Source: Ancylobacter sp. SL191
GTDB lineage: Bacteria; Pseudomonadota; Alphaproteobacteria; Rhizobiales; Xanthobacteraceae
DNA length: 64,000 nt
Direction of reading: 5' to 3'
Assembly (NCBI RefSeq): GCF_026625645.1
Contig: NZ_CP113056.1
Coordinates: forward strand, 1,766,001 to 1,830,000
This document shows positions 38,864 through 48,296 of this stretch, in pieces; positions within the stretch are counted from its first letter, which is position 1, and each line of letters opens with the position of its first letter. Below the pieces are notes generated by a model. That model saw only the letters and a list, made by a program, of their open reading frames with translations. It made no database searches and was not told the origin of the DNA. Position numbers and translations under genes: made by a program.

Positions 38864-40114
38864 TCAGACGGCCTTGGCGTCGTGCATCGCGGAAATTTCT
38901 TCCTGCGAATAGCCGAGATCGGCGAGCACTTCGTTGGTGTGCTGGCCGAGCAGCGGCGAGGCGGTGATCTCCACCTCGACGTCCGAGAACTTGATCGGCG
39001 AACCGACGGTCAGGTACTTGCCGAGCTTGGGGTGATCGACCTCGACCACGGTGCCGCTCTTGCGCAGCGACGGGTCGTTGGCGATTTCCTTCATCGACAG
39101 CACCGGAGCGCAGGGGATGTCGAACTTGCGCAGGATGTCGATGGCCTCGAACTTCGTCTTGTCGGCGAGCCAGGACTCGATGAAGGCGAAGATGTCGAAG
39201 ATCTTGTCCTGACGGGCTTCGGCGGTGTTGTAGGCCGGATCGTCGATCCACTCCGGCTTGCCGAGAGCCTTACAGATCGGCGCCCAGGCGTGGCCCTGAA
39301 TGGTGAAGTAGATGTAGGCGTTCGGGTCGGTCTCCCAGCCCTTGCACTTCAGCACCCAGCCCGGCTGGCCGCCGCCGCCGGCATTGCCGCCGCGCGGAAC
39401 CACGTCCGAGAACTCGCCGTGGGGGTACTGGGGGTACTCTTCGAGATAGCCCAGCGCGTCGAGGCGCTGCTGGTCACGCAGCTTGACGCGGCAGAGGTTG
39501 AGCACCGAATCCTGCATGGACACGGCGACCTTCTGGCCCTTGCCGGTCTTCACCTTCTGGTGGAGCGCGGTCAGGATGCCGATGGCCAGGTGCATGCCGG
39601 TGTTGGAGTCGCCGAGAGCGGCAGCCGACACGGTCGGCGGGCCATCCCAGAAACCGGTGGTGGAAGCGGCACCGCCGGCGCACTGCGCGACGTTCTCGTA
39701 GACCTTCAGGTCTTCATAGGCGTGGCCTTCGGAGAAGCCCTTCACCGAGGCGAGGATCATGCCCGGGTTGAGCGACTGGATGTGCTCCCAGGTGAAGCCC
39801 ATGCGGTCGAGAGCGCCGGGGCCGAAATTCTCGACCATGACGTCCGACTCCTTGATGAGCCGGGTCAGGACTTCCTTGCCCTGCGCCGTCTTGGTGTCGA
39901 GCGTCAGCGAACGCTTGTTGGAGTTCAGCATGGTGAAGTACAGCGCGTCGGCGTCCTTGACGTGACGCAGCTGCGAACGGGTGACGTCGCCGGCGCCTGG
40001 GCGCTCGACCTTGATCACGTCGGCACCGAACCAGGCCAGAAGCTGCGTGCAGGCGGGACCAGCCTGGACGTGCGTGAAATCGATGATCTTAATACCTTCG
40101 AGCGGCTTAGACAT
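38864..40114 (-). CDS. frc: Formyl-CoA:oxalate CoA-transferase (copy 1)
   Basis: Class III CoA-transferase (416 residues) that moves CoA from formyl-CoA to oxalate. It matches the Oxalobacter enzyme closely at key sites: catalytic Asp169 ([11 protein letters not shown]), the [14 protein letters not shown] block, and the glycine loop GGGGQPG near 260. The N-terminus is [20 protein letters not shown], and [10 protein letters not shown] follows [12 protein letters not shown] 40114 is the family start. It is the last gene of a minus-strand series oxc-frc2-frc1, 283 bases after frc2; that gap shows no clear feature. Confidence 0.93.
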   Translation of the reverse strand: MSKPLEGIKIIDFTHVQAGPACTQLLAWFGADVIKVERPGAGDVTRSQLRHVKDADALYFTMLNSNKRSLTLDTKTAQGKEVLTRLIKESDVMVENFGPGALDRMGFTWEHIQSLNPGMILASVKGFSEGHAYEDLKVYENVAQCAGGAASTTGFWDGPPTVSAAALGDSNTGMHLAIGILTALHQKVKTGKGQKVAVSMQDSVLNLCRVKLRDQQRLDALGYLEEYPQYPHGEFSDVVPRGGNAGGGGQPGWVLKCKGWETDPNAYIYFTIQGHAWAPICKALGKPEWIDDPAYNTAEARQDKIFDIFAFIESWLADKTKFEAIDILRKFDIPCAPVLSMKEIANDPSLRKSGTVVEVDHPKLGKYLTVGSPIKFSDVEVEITASPLLGQHTNEVLADLGYSQEEISAMHDAKAV

Positions 40115-40397
40115 CGTGGTCGACTTCCCTTTCAGCGTTAACAGTCCGGTCGGAGGCTCACCCTGCCGCCGGATTGAGATCCCCATCCCTCTTGGATGGA
40201 GACACTTCCTTCTCCCCACGCCGCCGACCGGGCGAACCCGTTGGCCGGAGGCAACTCCCAGGTGGTGATCGACGTCGGTTCGAGCCGGTTGTTCTCGCTC
40301 ACCCTGGCATCAGACCGCCGACCGGGCGCGCGAGCGCCGGCCGGGGCCTGTATCCTCACCGCCACCGCCCCGAGAGGCCGCGGCGGGGAAATTCGTG

Positions 40398-41675
40398 TCA
40401 CTCAGCCGCGAGGCGCACCGTCTCGCCGACCGCGCCGGAGGTCTTGATGCGCTCGATCTCGGCCGCATCGAGGCCGAGCACGCTCGCGAGGATCTCCTCG
40501 GTGTGCTCGCCCAGCAGCGGCGAACGCTCGACCGCGACGTCGTTGTCCGACAGCTTGATCGGGTTGCCGACGGTCAGGTACTTGCCGCGCGCGGGGTGAT
40601 CGACCTCGACCAGCGTGCCGGTCTCGTAGAGCGAACGATCCTCGGCGATCTCCTTCATGGAGAGCACCGGGCCGCAGGGAATGTCGTACTCGTTGAGGAT
40701 CTCCATCGCCTCGAACTTGGTGTGGGCCATGGTCCACGATTCGATGCGGGTGAAGATCTCGTTGAGGTGCGGCAGACGCGCGGCCGGGGTGGCGTAGTTC
40801 GGGTCGGTCTTCCAGTCGGGCTCGTGGATGACGTCGCAGATCTTCGACCAGACCGGGGCCTGGGTGATGAAATAGATGTAGGCGTTGGGATCGGTCTCCC
40901 AGCCCTTGCAGCGCAGGATGCGGCCCGGCTGGCCGCCGCCCGAATCATTGCCGGCGCGCGGCACGGCGTCGCCGAAGGGGATGCCCTCGCCGAACTGGCT
41001 GTATTCGCGCAGCGGGCCGCGCTCGAGGCGCTGCTGGTCGCGCATCTTGACGCGGCAGAAGTTCAGCACGGCGTCCTGCATGGCGCAGAGCACCTTCTGG
41101 CCGCGGCCGGTCAGCGTGCGCTGGTAGAGCGCGGTGACGATGCCCAGCGCCAGGTGCAGGCCGGTGCCGGAATCGCCGATCTGCGCCGCGGTGACGAGGG
41201 GAAGCCCGTCGCGGAAGCCGGTGGTGGAGGCCGAACCGCCCGTGCACTGGGCGACGTTCTCATACACCTTGCAGTCTTCAAACGGGCCGGGGCCGAAGCC
41301 CTTCACCGAAGCGAGGATGATGCGCGGGTTCAGCTCCTGGATGCGCTCCCAGGTGAAGCCCATGCGGTCCAGCGCGCCCGGCGCGAAATTCTCGACCATC
41401 ACGTCGCAGATTTTCACGAGATCCTCGAGGACTTTCTTGCCCTCGGGATTCTTGGTGTCGAGCGTGATGGAACGCTTGTTGGAGTTCAGCATCGTGAAAT
41501 AGAGGCTGTCCGCATTGGGGACATCACGAAGCTGGGCGCGGGTCACGTCGCCTTCACCGGGACGCTCGACCTTGATGACATCCGCCCCGAACCACGCCAG
41601 AAGCTGGGTGCAGGTGGGGCCGGACTGAACGTGGGTGAAGTCTAGGATCCGGACTCCGTCCAGGGCCTTTCCCAT
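40398..41675 (-). CDS. CoA-transferase family III, Frc paralogue (copy 2)
   Basis: 425-residue paralogue of the downstream Frc. It keeps the catalytic aspartate (Asp168, [11 protein letters not shown]), the N-terminal [20 protein letters not shown] and the [13 protein letters not shown] block. It differs in the glycine loop (NDSGGGQPG instead of NAGGGGQPG) and has Arg in place of Trp after TTGF. It may use another CoA donor or acceptor, for example succinyl-CoA to oxalate, or be a second formyl-CoA:oxalate transferase. It follows oxc by 108 bases, across a strong hairpin. Confidence 0.88.
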   Translation of the reverse strand: MGKALDGVRILDFTHVQSGPTCTQLLAWFGADVIKVERPGEGDVTRAQLRDVPNADSLYFTMLNSNKRSITLDTKNPEGKKVLEDLVKICDVMVENFAPGALDRMGFTWERIQELNPRIILASVKGFGPGPFEDCKVYENVAQCTGGSASTTGFRDGLPLVTAAQIGDSGTGLHLALGIVTALYQRTLTGRGQKVLCAMQDAVLNFCRVKMRDQQRLERGPLREYSQFGEGIPFGDAVPRAGNDSGGGQPGRILRCKGWETDPNAYIYFITQAPVWSKICDVIHEPDWKTDPNYATPAARLPHLNEIFTRIESWTMAHTKFEAMEILNEYDIPCGPVLSMKEIAEDRSLYETGTLVEVDHPARGKYLTVGNPIKLSDNDVAVERSPLLGEHTEEILASVLGLDAAEIERIKTSGAVGETVRLAAE

Positions 41676-41744
41676 GGCATTTCCTCTCGAAGTATTTGCC
41701 GCGGCTCTGTTTTTTTGGCCGGCCGCTTGGCAAGGTTGGAAGGT

Positions 41745-41776
41745 GGGCGCGGGCGGGATTTTCCCCGCCCGCGCCC
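41745..41776 (-). terminator. Strong hairpin between oxc and frc2
   Basis: 13-bp all-GC stem (GGGCGCGGGCGGG and complement) with loop ATTTTC, 8 bases after the oxc stop, without a T-run. It could be a processing or stabilising hairpin, or a partial terminator that sets more oxc than frc. Confidence 0.5.
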
Positions 41777-41783
41777 GGTTGGA

Positions 41784-43523
41784 TTACTTCTTCTTCACGA
41801 CGCTCTGCGGGTTCAGGCTGCCGATGTTGCCGGACTCGCTGCCGGCCGCCGGGTCGATCACCGCGTTGATGAGGGTCGGCTTGCCGGAGTTCATCGCCTC
41901 GTCGACGGCGCGCTTCAGCTCGTCCGGGGTGGTGGCGTTCACGCCGACGCCGCCGAAGGCTTCCATCATCTTGTCGTAGCGGCTGTCCTTCACGAACACC
42001 GTGGTGCCCGGATCGCGGCCGGTCGGGTCGGTGTCGAGGCCGCGATAGATGCCGTTATTGTTGAAGACGACGATGCAGACCGGCAGGTTGTAGCGGCAGA
42101 TCGTCTCCACCTCCATGCCGGAGAAGCCGAAGGCCGAGTCACCCTCGACCGCCAGAACCGGCTTGCCGGTCTCGACGGCGGCGGCGACGGCGAAGCCCAT
42201 GCCGATGCCCATCACGCCCCAGGTGCCGACGTCCAGGCGCTTGCGCGGCTGGTACATGTCGATCACGCCGCGGGCGAGGTCGAGCGTGTTGGCGCCCTCA
42301 TTGACGAGGATCGCGTCAGGACGCTCCTTGATGACCTGCTTGAGAGCACCCAGCGCCGAGTGGAAGTCCATCGGGGTGGAGTTCTTCAGCAGGCGCTGGG
42401 ACATCTTGGCGATGTTGACTTCCTTGCGGGAGTTGATCGCGTCGATCCACTCCTTGGAGGGAGCGGTCCAGCCGGACTTGATGCCGTCGAGCAGGGCGGA
42501 CACCACCGAGCCGATGTCACCGACCAGCGGCGCGGCGATCTCGACGTTGGAGTCCATTTCCTTGGGCTCGATGTCGACCTGGATGAACTGCTTGGGCGCA
42601 TCGCCCCAGGTCTTGCCCTTGCCGTGCGACAGCAGCCAGTTGAGGCGCGCGCCGACGAGGAGGACGACGTCGGAGTCCTTGAGGACGGTCGAGCGGGCGG
42701 CGCCGGCCGACAGCGGATGGGTGTCGGGCAGCAGGCCCTTGGCCATCGACATCGGCAGGAAGGGGATGCCCGAGGTCTCGACGAATTCACGGATGGTCTC
42801 GTCGGCCTGCGCGTAGGCCGCGCCCTTGCCGAGGATGATGAGCGGCTTCTTGGCGCCCTTGAGGACGTCGAGCGCGCGCTTCACCGCGTCCGGGCCCGGG
42901 ATCTGCGCCGGGGCGGCGTCGATGACCTTGACCAGCGACTTGGCGCCGGCGTCGGCGGTCATGACCTGCGAGAAGAGCTTGGCCGGCAGGTCGAGATAGA
43001 CGCCGCCCGGACGGCCGGAGACCGCCGCGCGGATCGCGCGGGCGACGCCGATGCCGATGTCGGCGGCGTGCAGCACGCGGAAGGCCGCCTTGCAGAGCGG
43101 CTTGGCGATGGCAAGCTGGTCCATTTCCTCATAGTCGCCCTGCTGGAGGTCGACGATCTCGCGCTCGGAAGAGCCGGAGATGAGGATCATGGGGAAACAG
43201 TTGGTGGTGGCGTTCGCCAGGGCCGTCAGGCCGTTGAGGAAGCCCGGCGCCGAAACGGTGAGGCACACGCCCGGCTTCTTCGTCAGGAAGCCGGCGATGG
43301 CGGCCGCGTTGCCGGCGTTCTGCTCGTGGCGGAACGACACGACCCGGATGCCCTCGGCCTGGGCCATGCGGCCGAGGTCGGTGATCGGAATGCCGGGCAC
43401 GCCGTAGATCGTCTCGATACCGTTGAGTTTCAGCGCATCAATGACGAGGTGGAAACCGTCCGTGAGCTCCTGCTCGACCTCGGTCGCCGTGTTCACGTCG
43501 ATCACTTGTGCAACTGCAGACAT
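41784..43523 (-). CDS. oxc: Oxalyl-CoA decarboxylase
   Basis: ThDP enzyme (579 residues) decarboxylating oxalyl-CoA to formyl-CoA and CO2, the energy-yielding step of oxalate use. Visible: [20 protein letters not shown], catalytic Glu67 in [34 protein letters not shown], and the ThDP motif [20 protein letters not shown] with [11 protein letters not shown]. The C-terminus [10 protein letters not shown] is typical of Oxc. It lies 72 bases after gntR1 in the same direction. Confidence 0.95.
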   Translation of the reverse strand: MSAVAQVIDVNTATEVEQELTDGFHLVIDALKLNGIETIYGVPGIPITDLGRMAQAEGIRVVSFRHEQNAGNAAAIAGFLTKKPGVCLTVSAPGFLNGLTALANATTNCFPMILISGSSEREIVDLQQGDYEEMDQLAIAKPLCKAAFRVLHAADIGIGVARAIRAAVSGRPGGVYLDLPAKLFSQVMTADAGAKSLVKVIDAAPAQIPGPDAVKRALDVLKGAKKPLIILGKGAAYAQADETIREFVETSGIPFLPMSMAKGLLPDTHPLSAGAARSTVLKDSDVVLLVGARLNWLLSHGKGKTWGDAPKQFIQVDIEPKEMDSNVEIAAPLVGDIGSVVSALLDGIKSGWTAPSKEWIDAINSRKEVNIAKMSQRLLKNSTPMDFHSALGALKQVIKERPDAILVNEGANTLDLARGVIDMYQPRKRLDVGTWGVMGIGMGFAVAAAVETGKPVLAVEGDSAFGFSGMEVETICRYNLPVCIVVFNNNGIYRGLDTDPTGRDPGTTVFVKDSRYDKMMEAFGGVGVNATTPDELKRAVDEAMNSGKPTLINAVIDPAAGSESGNIGSLNPQSVVKKK

Positions 43524-43595
43524 CCCGTATTCCCTCCCAAACTTCCTCGGCGGGTTTTGCCGCCCTTAATCCAAGTCAATGTCCGATACGTCTCG

Positions 43596-44321
43596 TCAGT
43601 CCAGGTCAACATGGCTCTCGACGTGCCGCGCGAGGCGGAGCGTATGGTCTCGCACCAGACGCTCGGCGCGGTCCGCGTCCCGCGCCTCGAGAGCAATGAT
43701 GATCTCCTGATGGTCGGCCGCCGAACGCTGCGCCCGGTCCATCTCGAAGATCGTGCGATGGCGGATGGCCCGTACATGGAAGAACAGGTTATCCGTCATC
43801 GCCGCGAGCAGTGAGGAGCCGCTCAGCCGGATCAGCGCCTGATGGAACGCGATATTCGCGGAGGAATATTCGTCGCACCGGTCGCGCTCGATCCCGGACA
43901 GATCGAACTCCTTGAAATACGTCCTCAGCTCGGCGATCGCCTCATCGCTCGCGCGTTGAGTGGCGAGGCGGGCCGCCATGCTTTCCAGCGCCGCCCAGGC
44001 CTCGATCATCTCGATGATCTCGGCCTTGGAACGGCGTACCACCAGAATTCCCCGCCGGGGCACGGCGCGGAGCAGGCCTTCCTGCTCCAGCATCGCGACC
44101 GCCTCGCGGATCGGCGTCCGGCTTGCGCCGAGACGCTCGGAAATGTCCCGCTCGTCGAGCAGCACCGGCTCACTGGAGCCGTAGATGTTCATGTTGGTAA
44201 TGGCTTCCTTGAGAGCGGCGTAGGCCTTGCTCTTGAAGCTCTCCTTGGCCGGCAGGCGCTCAATGGCCAGGCCATGATCGCCGCTTTGCCAGCGCTTGTT
44301 CAGAACTGCCTTGCTGCTCAC
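43596..44321 (-). CDS. GntR/FadR-family (FCD) regulator, likely of oxalate genes
   Basis: 241-residue regulator: winged HTH (KEAITNMNIYGSSEPVLLDE, DISERLGASRTPIREAVAML, LRAVPRRGILVVRR) followed by an FCD all-helical domain (EMIEAWAALESMAARLATQR, SSANIAFHQALIRLSG, ADHQEIIIALEARDADRAER). The start is GTG 44321 with AGAGGAG 5 bases upstream. The frame is open to 44438, but that would place the operator at 44368 inside the gene. It is upstream of and in line with oxc-frc2-frc1 and probably represses or activates them and itself. The ligand may be oxalate or oxalyl-CoA (inference). Confidence 0.88.
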   Translation of the reverse strand: MSSKAVLNKRWQSGDHGLAIERLPAKESFKSKAYAALKEAITNMNIYGSSEPVLLDERDISERLGASRTPIREAVAMLEQEGLLRAVPRRGILVVRRSKAEIIEMIEAWAALESMAARLATQRASDEAIAELRTYFKEFDLSGIERDRCDEYSSANIAFHQALIRLSGSSLLAAMTDNLFFHVRAIRHRTIFEMDRAQRSAADHQEIIIALEARDADRAERLVRDHTLRLARHVESHVDLD

Positions 44322-44367
44322 GGACGCTCCTCTGCGGAGGTCTTCCGCCGGGGATTTCAAGAAATTT

Positions 44368-44384
44368 GGCATACCAAATACCAA
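44368..44384 (-). promoter_or_regulatory. GntR-type operator upstream of gntR1
   Basis: On the minus strand TTGGTATTTGGTATGCC, with flank CAAA making an inner palindrome TTTGGTATGCCAAA, the classic FadR-subfamily shape. It lies 47 bases before the GTG start. It is 16/17 identical to the site at 33114. Confidence 0.65.
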
Positions 44385-44498
44385 CGTGTCAATTGGAATC
44401 CCCCTGAAGAACAGGGTAGGGGAGCTCCTTCTTCCCAAAGGTCAGCTTCGCGCCGACCGTTGATTCACAAGGTGTTCCAAGGCGTCATTACCGAATTG

Positions 44499-44515
44499 CG
44501 TATGCAGTATACCAC
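44499..44515. promoter_or_regulatory. Weaker copy of the GntR motif
   Basis: The minus strand reads GTGGTATACTGCATACG, 11 of 17 matching the site at 33114. It lies 178-194 bases upstream of gntR1. The rest of the 704-base gap 44322-45025 contains three palindromic repeats and an 11-G run (44975-44985), and no gene. Confidence 0.3.
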
Positions 44516-44622
44516 GGGTCAAAAGCGCTGGCGAGGCCGCCTGAACAGTTTGCCCCAGAGTGGATGCAAAAGTTCGCGAGGTGACGGTGGGGAGGGGGGC
44601 GTTGCGGGGGGAGCGTGTGTGG

Positions 44623-44716
44623 CGTCATCCCGGATGCCGCAAGGCCGAGCCGGGATTGCGTGCCGCGAACCGGGCAAGCGATCCCGGCTCTGCGCTACGC
44701 TTCGGCCGGGATGACG
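44623..44716. repeat. Palindromic intergenic repeat, type 1, copy A
   Basis: Begins CGTCATCCCGG and ends CCGGGATGACG, with inner arms CCGGGATTG...CGATCCCGG and CTCTGCGCTACGCTTCGGCC. It can fold into a long branched hairpin. It is near-identical in outline to copy C at 44873. Confidence 0.8.
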
Positions 44717-44749
44717 TCGCGAGCGTCGCGCGGGAGCTGTCCCTGACGC

Positions 44750-44837
44750 CGTCATCCCCGGGCTTGGCCCGGGGATCCACGTCTTCTCGCCGGCACACGG
44801 CAAGTCATGGATGGCCGGGCCAAGCCCGGCCATGACG
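44750..44837. repeat. Palindromic intergenic repeat, type 2, copy B
   Basis: CGTCATCCCCGGGCTTGGCC at one end and GGCCAAGCCCGGCCATGACG at the other. Each end is itself a small palindrome around CTTGGCCCGG. The same element recurs at 52545. Confidence 0.8.
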
Positions 44838-44872
44838 GTGTTCGGGCGGCACACGGCCACGGTCCCTCACGC

Positions 44873-44969
44873 CGTCATCCCGGACGGCCGCTAGGCCGAT
44901 CCGGGATCGCTGTCCCCATGAAGCCCGCACGCGATCCCGGCTCTGCGCTGCGCTTCGGCCGGGATGACG
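44873..44969. repeat. Palindromic intergenic repeat, type 1, copy C
   Basis: Same outline as copy A (CGTCATCCCGGACGG... CTCTGCGCTGCGCTTCGGCC, GGGATGACG). The 11-G homopolymer directly after it (44975-44985) is a likely place for sequencing length error. Confidence 0.8.
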
Positions 44970-45025
44970 CCGTTGGGGGGGGGGGCAGCGGCGACAGGGG
45001 AGCGGTGCCCGGTCGGGCCCACCCC

Positions 45026-45727
45026 TCAGGACGGGAAGCGGCCGTGCTTTTCCACATGGGCGGCGAGGCCGAGCGTGTGCTCGCGCACCAGGCGCTCGGC
45101 GAGGTCGGCGTCGCGGGCGACGAGGGCGGCGATGATGGCGCGGTGCTCCTGCAGCGAGCGCTCGGAGCGGTTCTCCTGCCGGACCGAGACGGCGCGGATG
45201 CCGCGAATGTGGATGAACAGATTGGCGGTCATCTCGCCGATCATCTCGCAGCCGCCGAGACCGATGATGGTCTGGTGGAAGCGGATATTGGCGTCCGAGT
45301 ACTCGTTCATATGCTCGGTCGGCGCCTCGGCCTCGAAATCATGGAACATGTCGCGCAGGCCGGTGAGCTCGCGGTCGCTGGCGCGGCTGGTGGCGAGGCG
45401 CGCGGCCATGCTTTCCAGCGCCGCCCAGACGATGATCATGTCGATGATCTCGCGCTTGGACTTGCGCACCACGAAAATGCCCCGGCGCGGCACGGAGCGC
45501 ACGAAGCCTTCCTGCTCCAGCACCGTGAGGGCCTCGCGAATCGGCGTGCGGCTGACCCCGAGATCCTGCGAGAGCTGGCGCTCATCGAGGCGGATTTCGC
45601 CCTCCTGGCCATAAAGGTCCATCTCGGTGATGGCCTTCTTGATGGCGTCGTAGGCGAGGGTGCGCAGGCTGGTATTCGCGGCGAGCGGCGCGATGTTCAG
45701 GCGTGAATTGGGATCGGCGCTTTCCAC
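45026..45727 (-). CDS. GntR/FadR-family (FCD) regulator, second copy
   Basis: 233-residue paralogue of gntR1. HTH: KKAITEMDLYGQEGEIRLDE, LSQDLGVSRTPIREALTVLE, VRSVPRRGIFVVRK. FCD: DMIIVWAALESMAARLATSR, YSDANIRFHQTIIGLGGCEM, QEHRAIIAALVARDADLAER. GTG 45727 has GAGAGGAAG 6-7 bases upstream; the longer frame to 45904 has no such support. It lies between the repeats and the first OxlT-like transporter, and likely controls oxalate genes too. The DLYG/IYG and RRGI blocks shared with gntR1 suggest a recent duplication. Confidence 0.87.
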   Translation of the reverse strand: MESADPNSRLNIAPLAANTSLRTLAYDAIKKAITEMDLYGQEGEIRLDERQLSQDLGVSRTPIREALTVLEQEGFVRSVPRRGIFVVRKSKREIIDMIIVWAALESMAARLATSRASDRELTGLRDMFHDFEAEAPTEHMNEYSDANIRFHQTIIGLGGCEMIGEMTANLFIHIRGIRAVSVRQENRSERSLQEHRAIIAALVARDADLAERLVREHTLGLAAHVEKHGRFPS

Positions 45728-45878
45728 GGGCTTCCTCTCAGTTCGTTCTCTTGTTGTTTTTGTTGTCCACGGCCATTGCCCGTCATCGGCGGCAACAGTC
45801 GATTGGCGTTTGTTGACGCGCTTCTTGCTGCCCTTCTTGGCGTGGGCGATTCTCACCCTTAGGCAGGCATGTTGAGCA

Positions 45879-45895
45879 TCATATATCATATACCG
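45879..45895 (-). promoter_or_regulatory. AT-rich GntR-like site upstream of gntR2
   Basis: The minus strand reads CGGTATATGATATATGA, keeping GGTAT-N5-ATA of the shared motif. It lies 152 bases upstream of the GTG start and stands out as an AT-rich block. Confidence 0.35.
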
Positions 45896-46458
45896 CTTGT
45901 CCATCCGACCATTGCCGGATGACGTTCCGGCGCCGTCGCGCCGCCGGGATTTCGCACCACCTTACCTCTGTCCCTCTGCAGGCCGGCCCGCCGGGCGTGC
46001 CGGCTGCCGGGCGCGTGCGCGTGCCCGAGCGAGGTGACGGCGCCATGTCGACCCGCGCTAGGCGGGTGCCGGCGGGCCGTTTCCGGCGCCGTCCACAGCT
46101 CTGAGGAGGGGGTGCCGCGTGCTCCCCGATGCCCGCGCGCGGCGCCACCCGCATCCCGGCGAGCACGGGATGGGCCGAGGCTGGAGCCGTTCCAGCGTGG
46201 TTTCATCGGGCTTTGCGAGTGCTTCCCCAAGGGAAGAAATGACCAAGTATTCCGCTACGTCACATTCCCATAGGTCAGTCTTCGTCTGTAAAAATATCGC
46301 ATGGCTGGTATGCAAAATTTTGCATAATCAAAAAAAGCAGAGTATGTTCCCTACAGTCTGCTGGCGGTTGCCTCTGCGGAGGCGTTTCGTTCAGCGCGAA
46401 ACAAGAAGAACAAGATAGAACTTGCTCAACCTTACGTTTGGAAACGTTCGAGGATAAA
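45896..46458. other. Intergenic region upstream of the first OxlT-like gene
   Basis: 563 bases without a credible gene. The last 200 bases are AT-richer and hold the palindrome at 46310, then three small hairpins near the start of the transporter: GCCTC-TGCG-GAGGC, GTTTCG...CGAAAC and ACGTT-TGGA-AACGT. This looks like a promoter plus structured leader. Confidence 0.5.
46310..46325. promoter_or_regulatory. 16-bp palindrome upstream of the first OxlT-like gene
   Basis: ATGCAAAATTTTGCAT, perfect symmetry, preceded by TGGT so that TGGTATGCA begins like the GntR motif. It lies 134-149 bases before the start codon. Confidence 0.45.
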
Positions 46459-47763
46459 ATGGCTACTGCCGCAACGTCATCTCAGAATAGCAGCCGCTGG
46501 CTGCAGCTTGTGTTCGGCGTCATCTGCATGTGCATGATTGCAAACATGCAGTATGGCTGGACGTTCTTCGTGAACCCGATGCAGGAGCGTCACGGCTGGG
46601 ATCGCGCGGCGATCCAGGTGGCCTTCTCGATCTTCATCGTCACCGAGACCTGGCTGGTCCCGATCGAGGGCTGGTTCGTCGACAAGTACGGCCCGCGCGT
46701 CGTGGTGCTGTTCGGCGGCCTCATGTGCGGCATCGCCTGGCTGCTCAACTCCTACGCCGACTCGCTGACCCTGCTCTATGTCGCGGCGGCCATTGGCGGC
46801 ATCGGCGCCGGCGCGGTCTACGGCACCTGCGTGGGCAACTCGCTGAAGTGGTTCCCGGATCGTCGCGGTCTCGCCGCCGGCATCACCGCCGCCGGCTTCG
46901 GCGCCGGCTCGGCGCTGACCGTCATCCCGATCCAGAACATGATCAAGAACCAGGGCTATGAAGCCGCGTTCTTCTACTTCGGCATCGGCCAGGGCATCGT
47001 AATCCTCTTCCTCGGCCTGTTCCTGGTCGCGCCGAAGAAGGAGCAGATCGCCGTCTTCGCCGCGAATGTCGCCAAGACCGTGAAGCAGAGCGCCCGTGAC
47101 TTCTCCCCCAAGGAGATGCTCACCACCCCGCTGTTCTGGGTCATGTACGCCATGTTCGTGATGATGGCGGCCGGCGGCCTGATGGCCACCGCGCAGCTCG
47201 GCCCGATCGCCAAAGACTTCCAGATCGCCGACGTGCCGGTGACGTTGCTCGGCCTCACCCTGCCGGCGCTCACCTTCGCTGCCGCGATCGACCGCGTGCT
47301 GAACGGCCTCACCCGTCCGTTCTTCGGCTGGGTGTCCGACCAGATCGGCCGTGAGAACACCATGTTCGTGGCCTTCGCCATCGAGGGCGTCGGCATCTAC
47401 GCGCTCTCCGTGTTCGGCTCGAACCCGGTGCTGTTCGTGATCCTGACCGGCCTCGTCTTCTTCGCCTGGGGCGAGATCTACTCGCTGTTCCCGGCGATGT
47501 GCGGCGACGCCTTCGGCTCGAAGTTCGCCACCACCAATGCCGGCATGCTCTACACCGCCAAGGGCACCGCGGCGCTGATCGTGCCGTTCACCAGCATCAT
47601 CACCACGATGACCGGCAGCTGGCACGCGGTGTTCGTCGCCGCCGCGGCGCTCAACATCATTGCCGCCGTCATGGCGCTGGTGATCCTGAAGCCGCTCTCG
47701 GCCGCCCATCGCCGCCGCGTGGCAGCGCACAATGCCAATGTGAGTGCCGTCCCCGCCGAGTGA
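46459..47763 (+). CDS. OxlT-like MFS transporter (oxalate/formate antiporter family), copy 1
   Basis: 12-helix MFS protein of 434 residues in the oxalate:formate antiporter family, likely importing oxalate. Visible: FGVICMCMIANMQYGWTFFV (TM1), the loop WFPDRRGLAAGITAAGFGAG, AAAIDRVLNGLTRPFFGWVS with Arg279 in TM8, and LYTAKGTAALIVPFTS with Lys368 in TM11. These match the substrate-binding Arg272 and Lys355 of Oxalobacter OxlT. ATG 46459 has GAGGA 6 bases upstream. A clear terminator follows. Exchange for formate is inferred from the family. Confidence 0.88.
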   Translation: MATAATSSQNSSRWLQLVFGVICMCMIANMQYGWTFFVNPMQERHGWDRAAIQVAFSIFIVTETWLVPIEGWFVDKYGPRVVVLFGGLMCGIAWLLNSYADSLTLLYVAAAIGGIGAGAVYGTCVGNSLKWFPDRRGLAAGITAAGFGAGSALTVIPIQNMIKNQGYEAAFFYFGIGQGIVILFLGLFLVAPKKEQIAVFAANVAKTVKQSARDFSPKEMLTTPLFWVMYAMFVMMAAGGLMATAQLGPIAKDFQIADVPVTLLGLTLPALTFAAAIDRVLNGLTRPFFGWVSDQIGRENTMFVAFAIEGVGIYALSVFGSNPVLFVILTGLVFFAWGEIYSLFPAMCGDAFGSKFATTNAGMLYTAKGTAALIVPFTSIITTMTGSWHAVFVAAAALNIIAAVMALVILKPLSAAHRRRVAAHNANVSAVPAE

Positions 47764-47793
47764 GGCGCGACGACCTTCCATCATCGCCTTCGC

Positions 47794-47821
47794 AAGGGCC
47801 CGCCACTGGCGGGCCCTTTTT
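47794..47821 (+). terminator. Terminator after the first OxlT-like gene
   Basis: 10-bp stem AGGGCCCGCC with loop ACT, flanked by AA/TT, then TTTTTC; 30 bases after the stop codon. Confidence 0.93.
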
Positions 47822-47896
47822 CTTTGGCAGGATCCGGCGCGTCTTCGGTTCCGCCCTCTTGCATTGGCCTTGCCGGGCGCGTCCCCGGAGGCGGCG

Positions 47897-47931
47897 TTTC
47901 GCGTTTCGCGTTTCGTGTTTCGCGTTTCGCG
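47897..47931. repeat. Tandem heptamer repeat (TTTCGCG x5)
   Basis: Five units of TTTCGCG in a row, the third with one change (TTTCGTG). It lies in the 804-base gap 47764-48567 between the two transporters and may be length-variable. The rest of the gap has the terminator, a GntR-like half-site at 48297 and no gene I can support. Confidence 0.85.
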
Positions 47932-48296
47932 TGGCGCGGGCCGGCTGTTTTTCGCGTCGCCGTGCGGAATCTCTGGCCGTCCTATGGTCGGTCGTGCGCG
48001 ATTGCCGCGTGCCCGCGACGGTCATTTTTCATCATTCCAAAGACGAATCGGGCGCGATTGCGGCGCCCTACGGGCATCCCATTCCCCCGTTCAGCGACGT
48101 CATCAGGTTGTCACTCTGTCGACGAGCAGTTCAAATACCCCAGAGTTTCTTGTTCACGTCTGGCTGATAACAGACGAAGAACGCAGGGTAATATGAGAGT
48201 TTTCAGCGAGTATCTATGTTAAGTGAGCACTGCTGACCCAAAATAACTTGGAAAATAGTGCGCCTTACGGAACTGTAGAGCGCCAACAAATCCCAA

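Noticed and set aside
41715..43814. 699-codon open frame opposite oxc
   Set aside because: Antisense shadow of oxc, rich in Asp/Arg/Val/His, no recognisable domain.
44975..44985. Run of 11 G as a possible phase-variable tract
   Set aside because: It lies in non-coding DNA after a repeat, not in a promoter spacer or gene, and such runs are prone to sequencing length errors.
46119..46418. 99-codon plus-strand frame upstream of the first transporter
   Set aside because: Starts in GC-rich filler, crosses the palindrome and promoter region, no SD or family match.
46477..47784. 435-codon frame opposite the first OxlT-like gene
   Set aside because: His/Arg/Asp-rich antisense shadow of a membrane protein, with no hydrophobic segments of its own.
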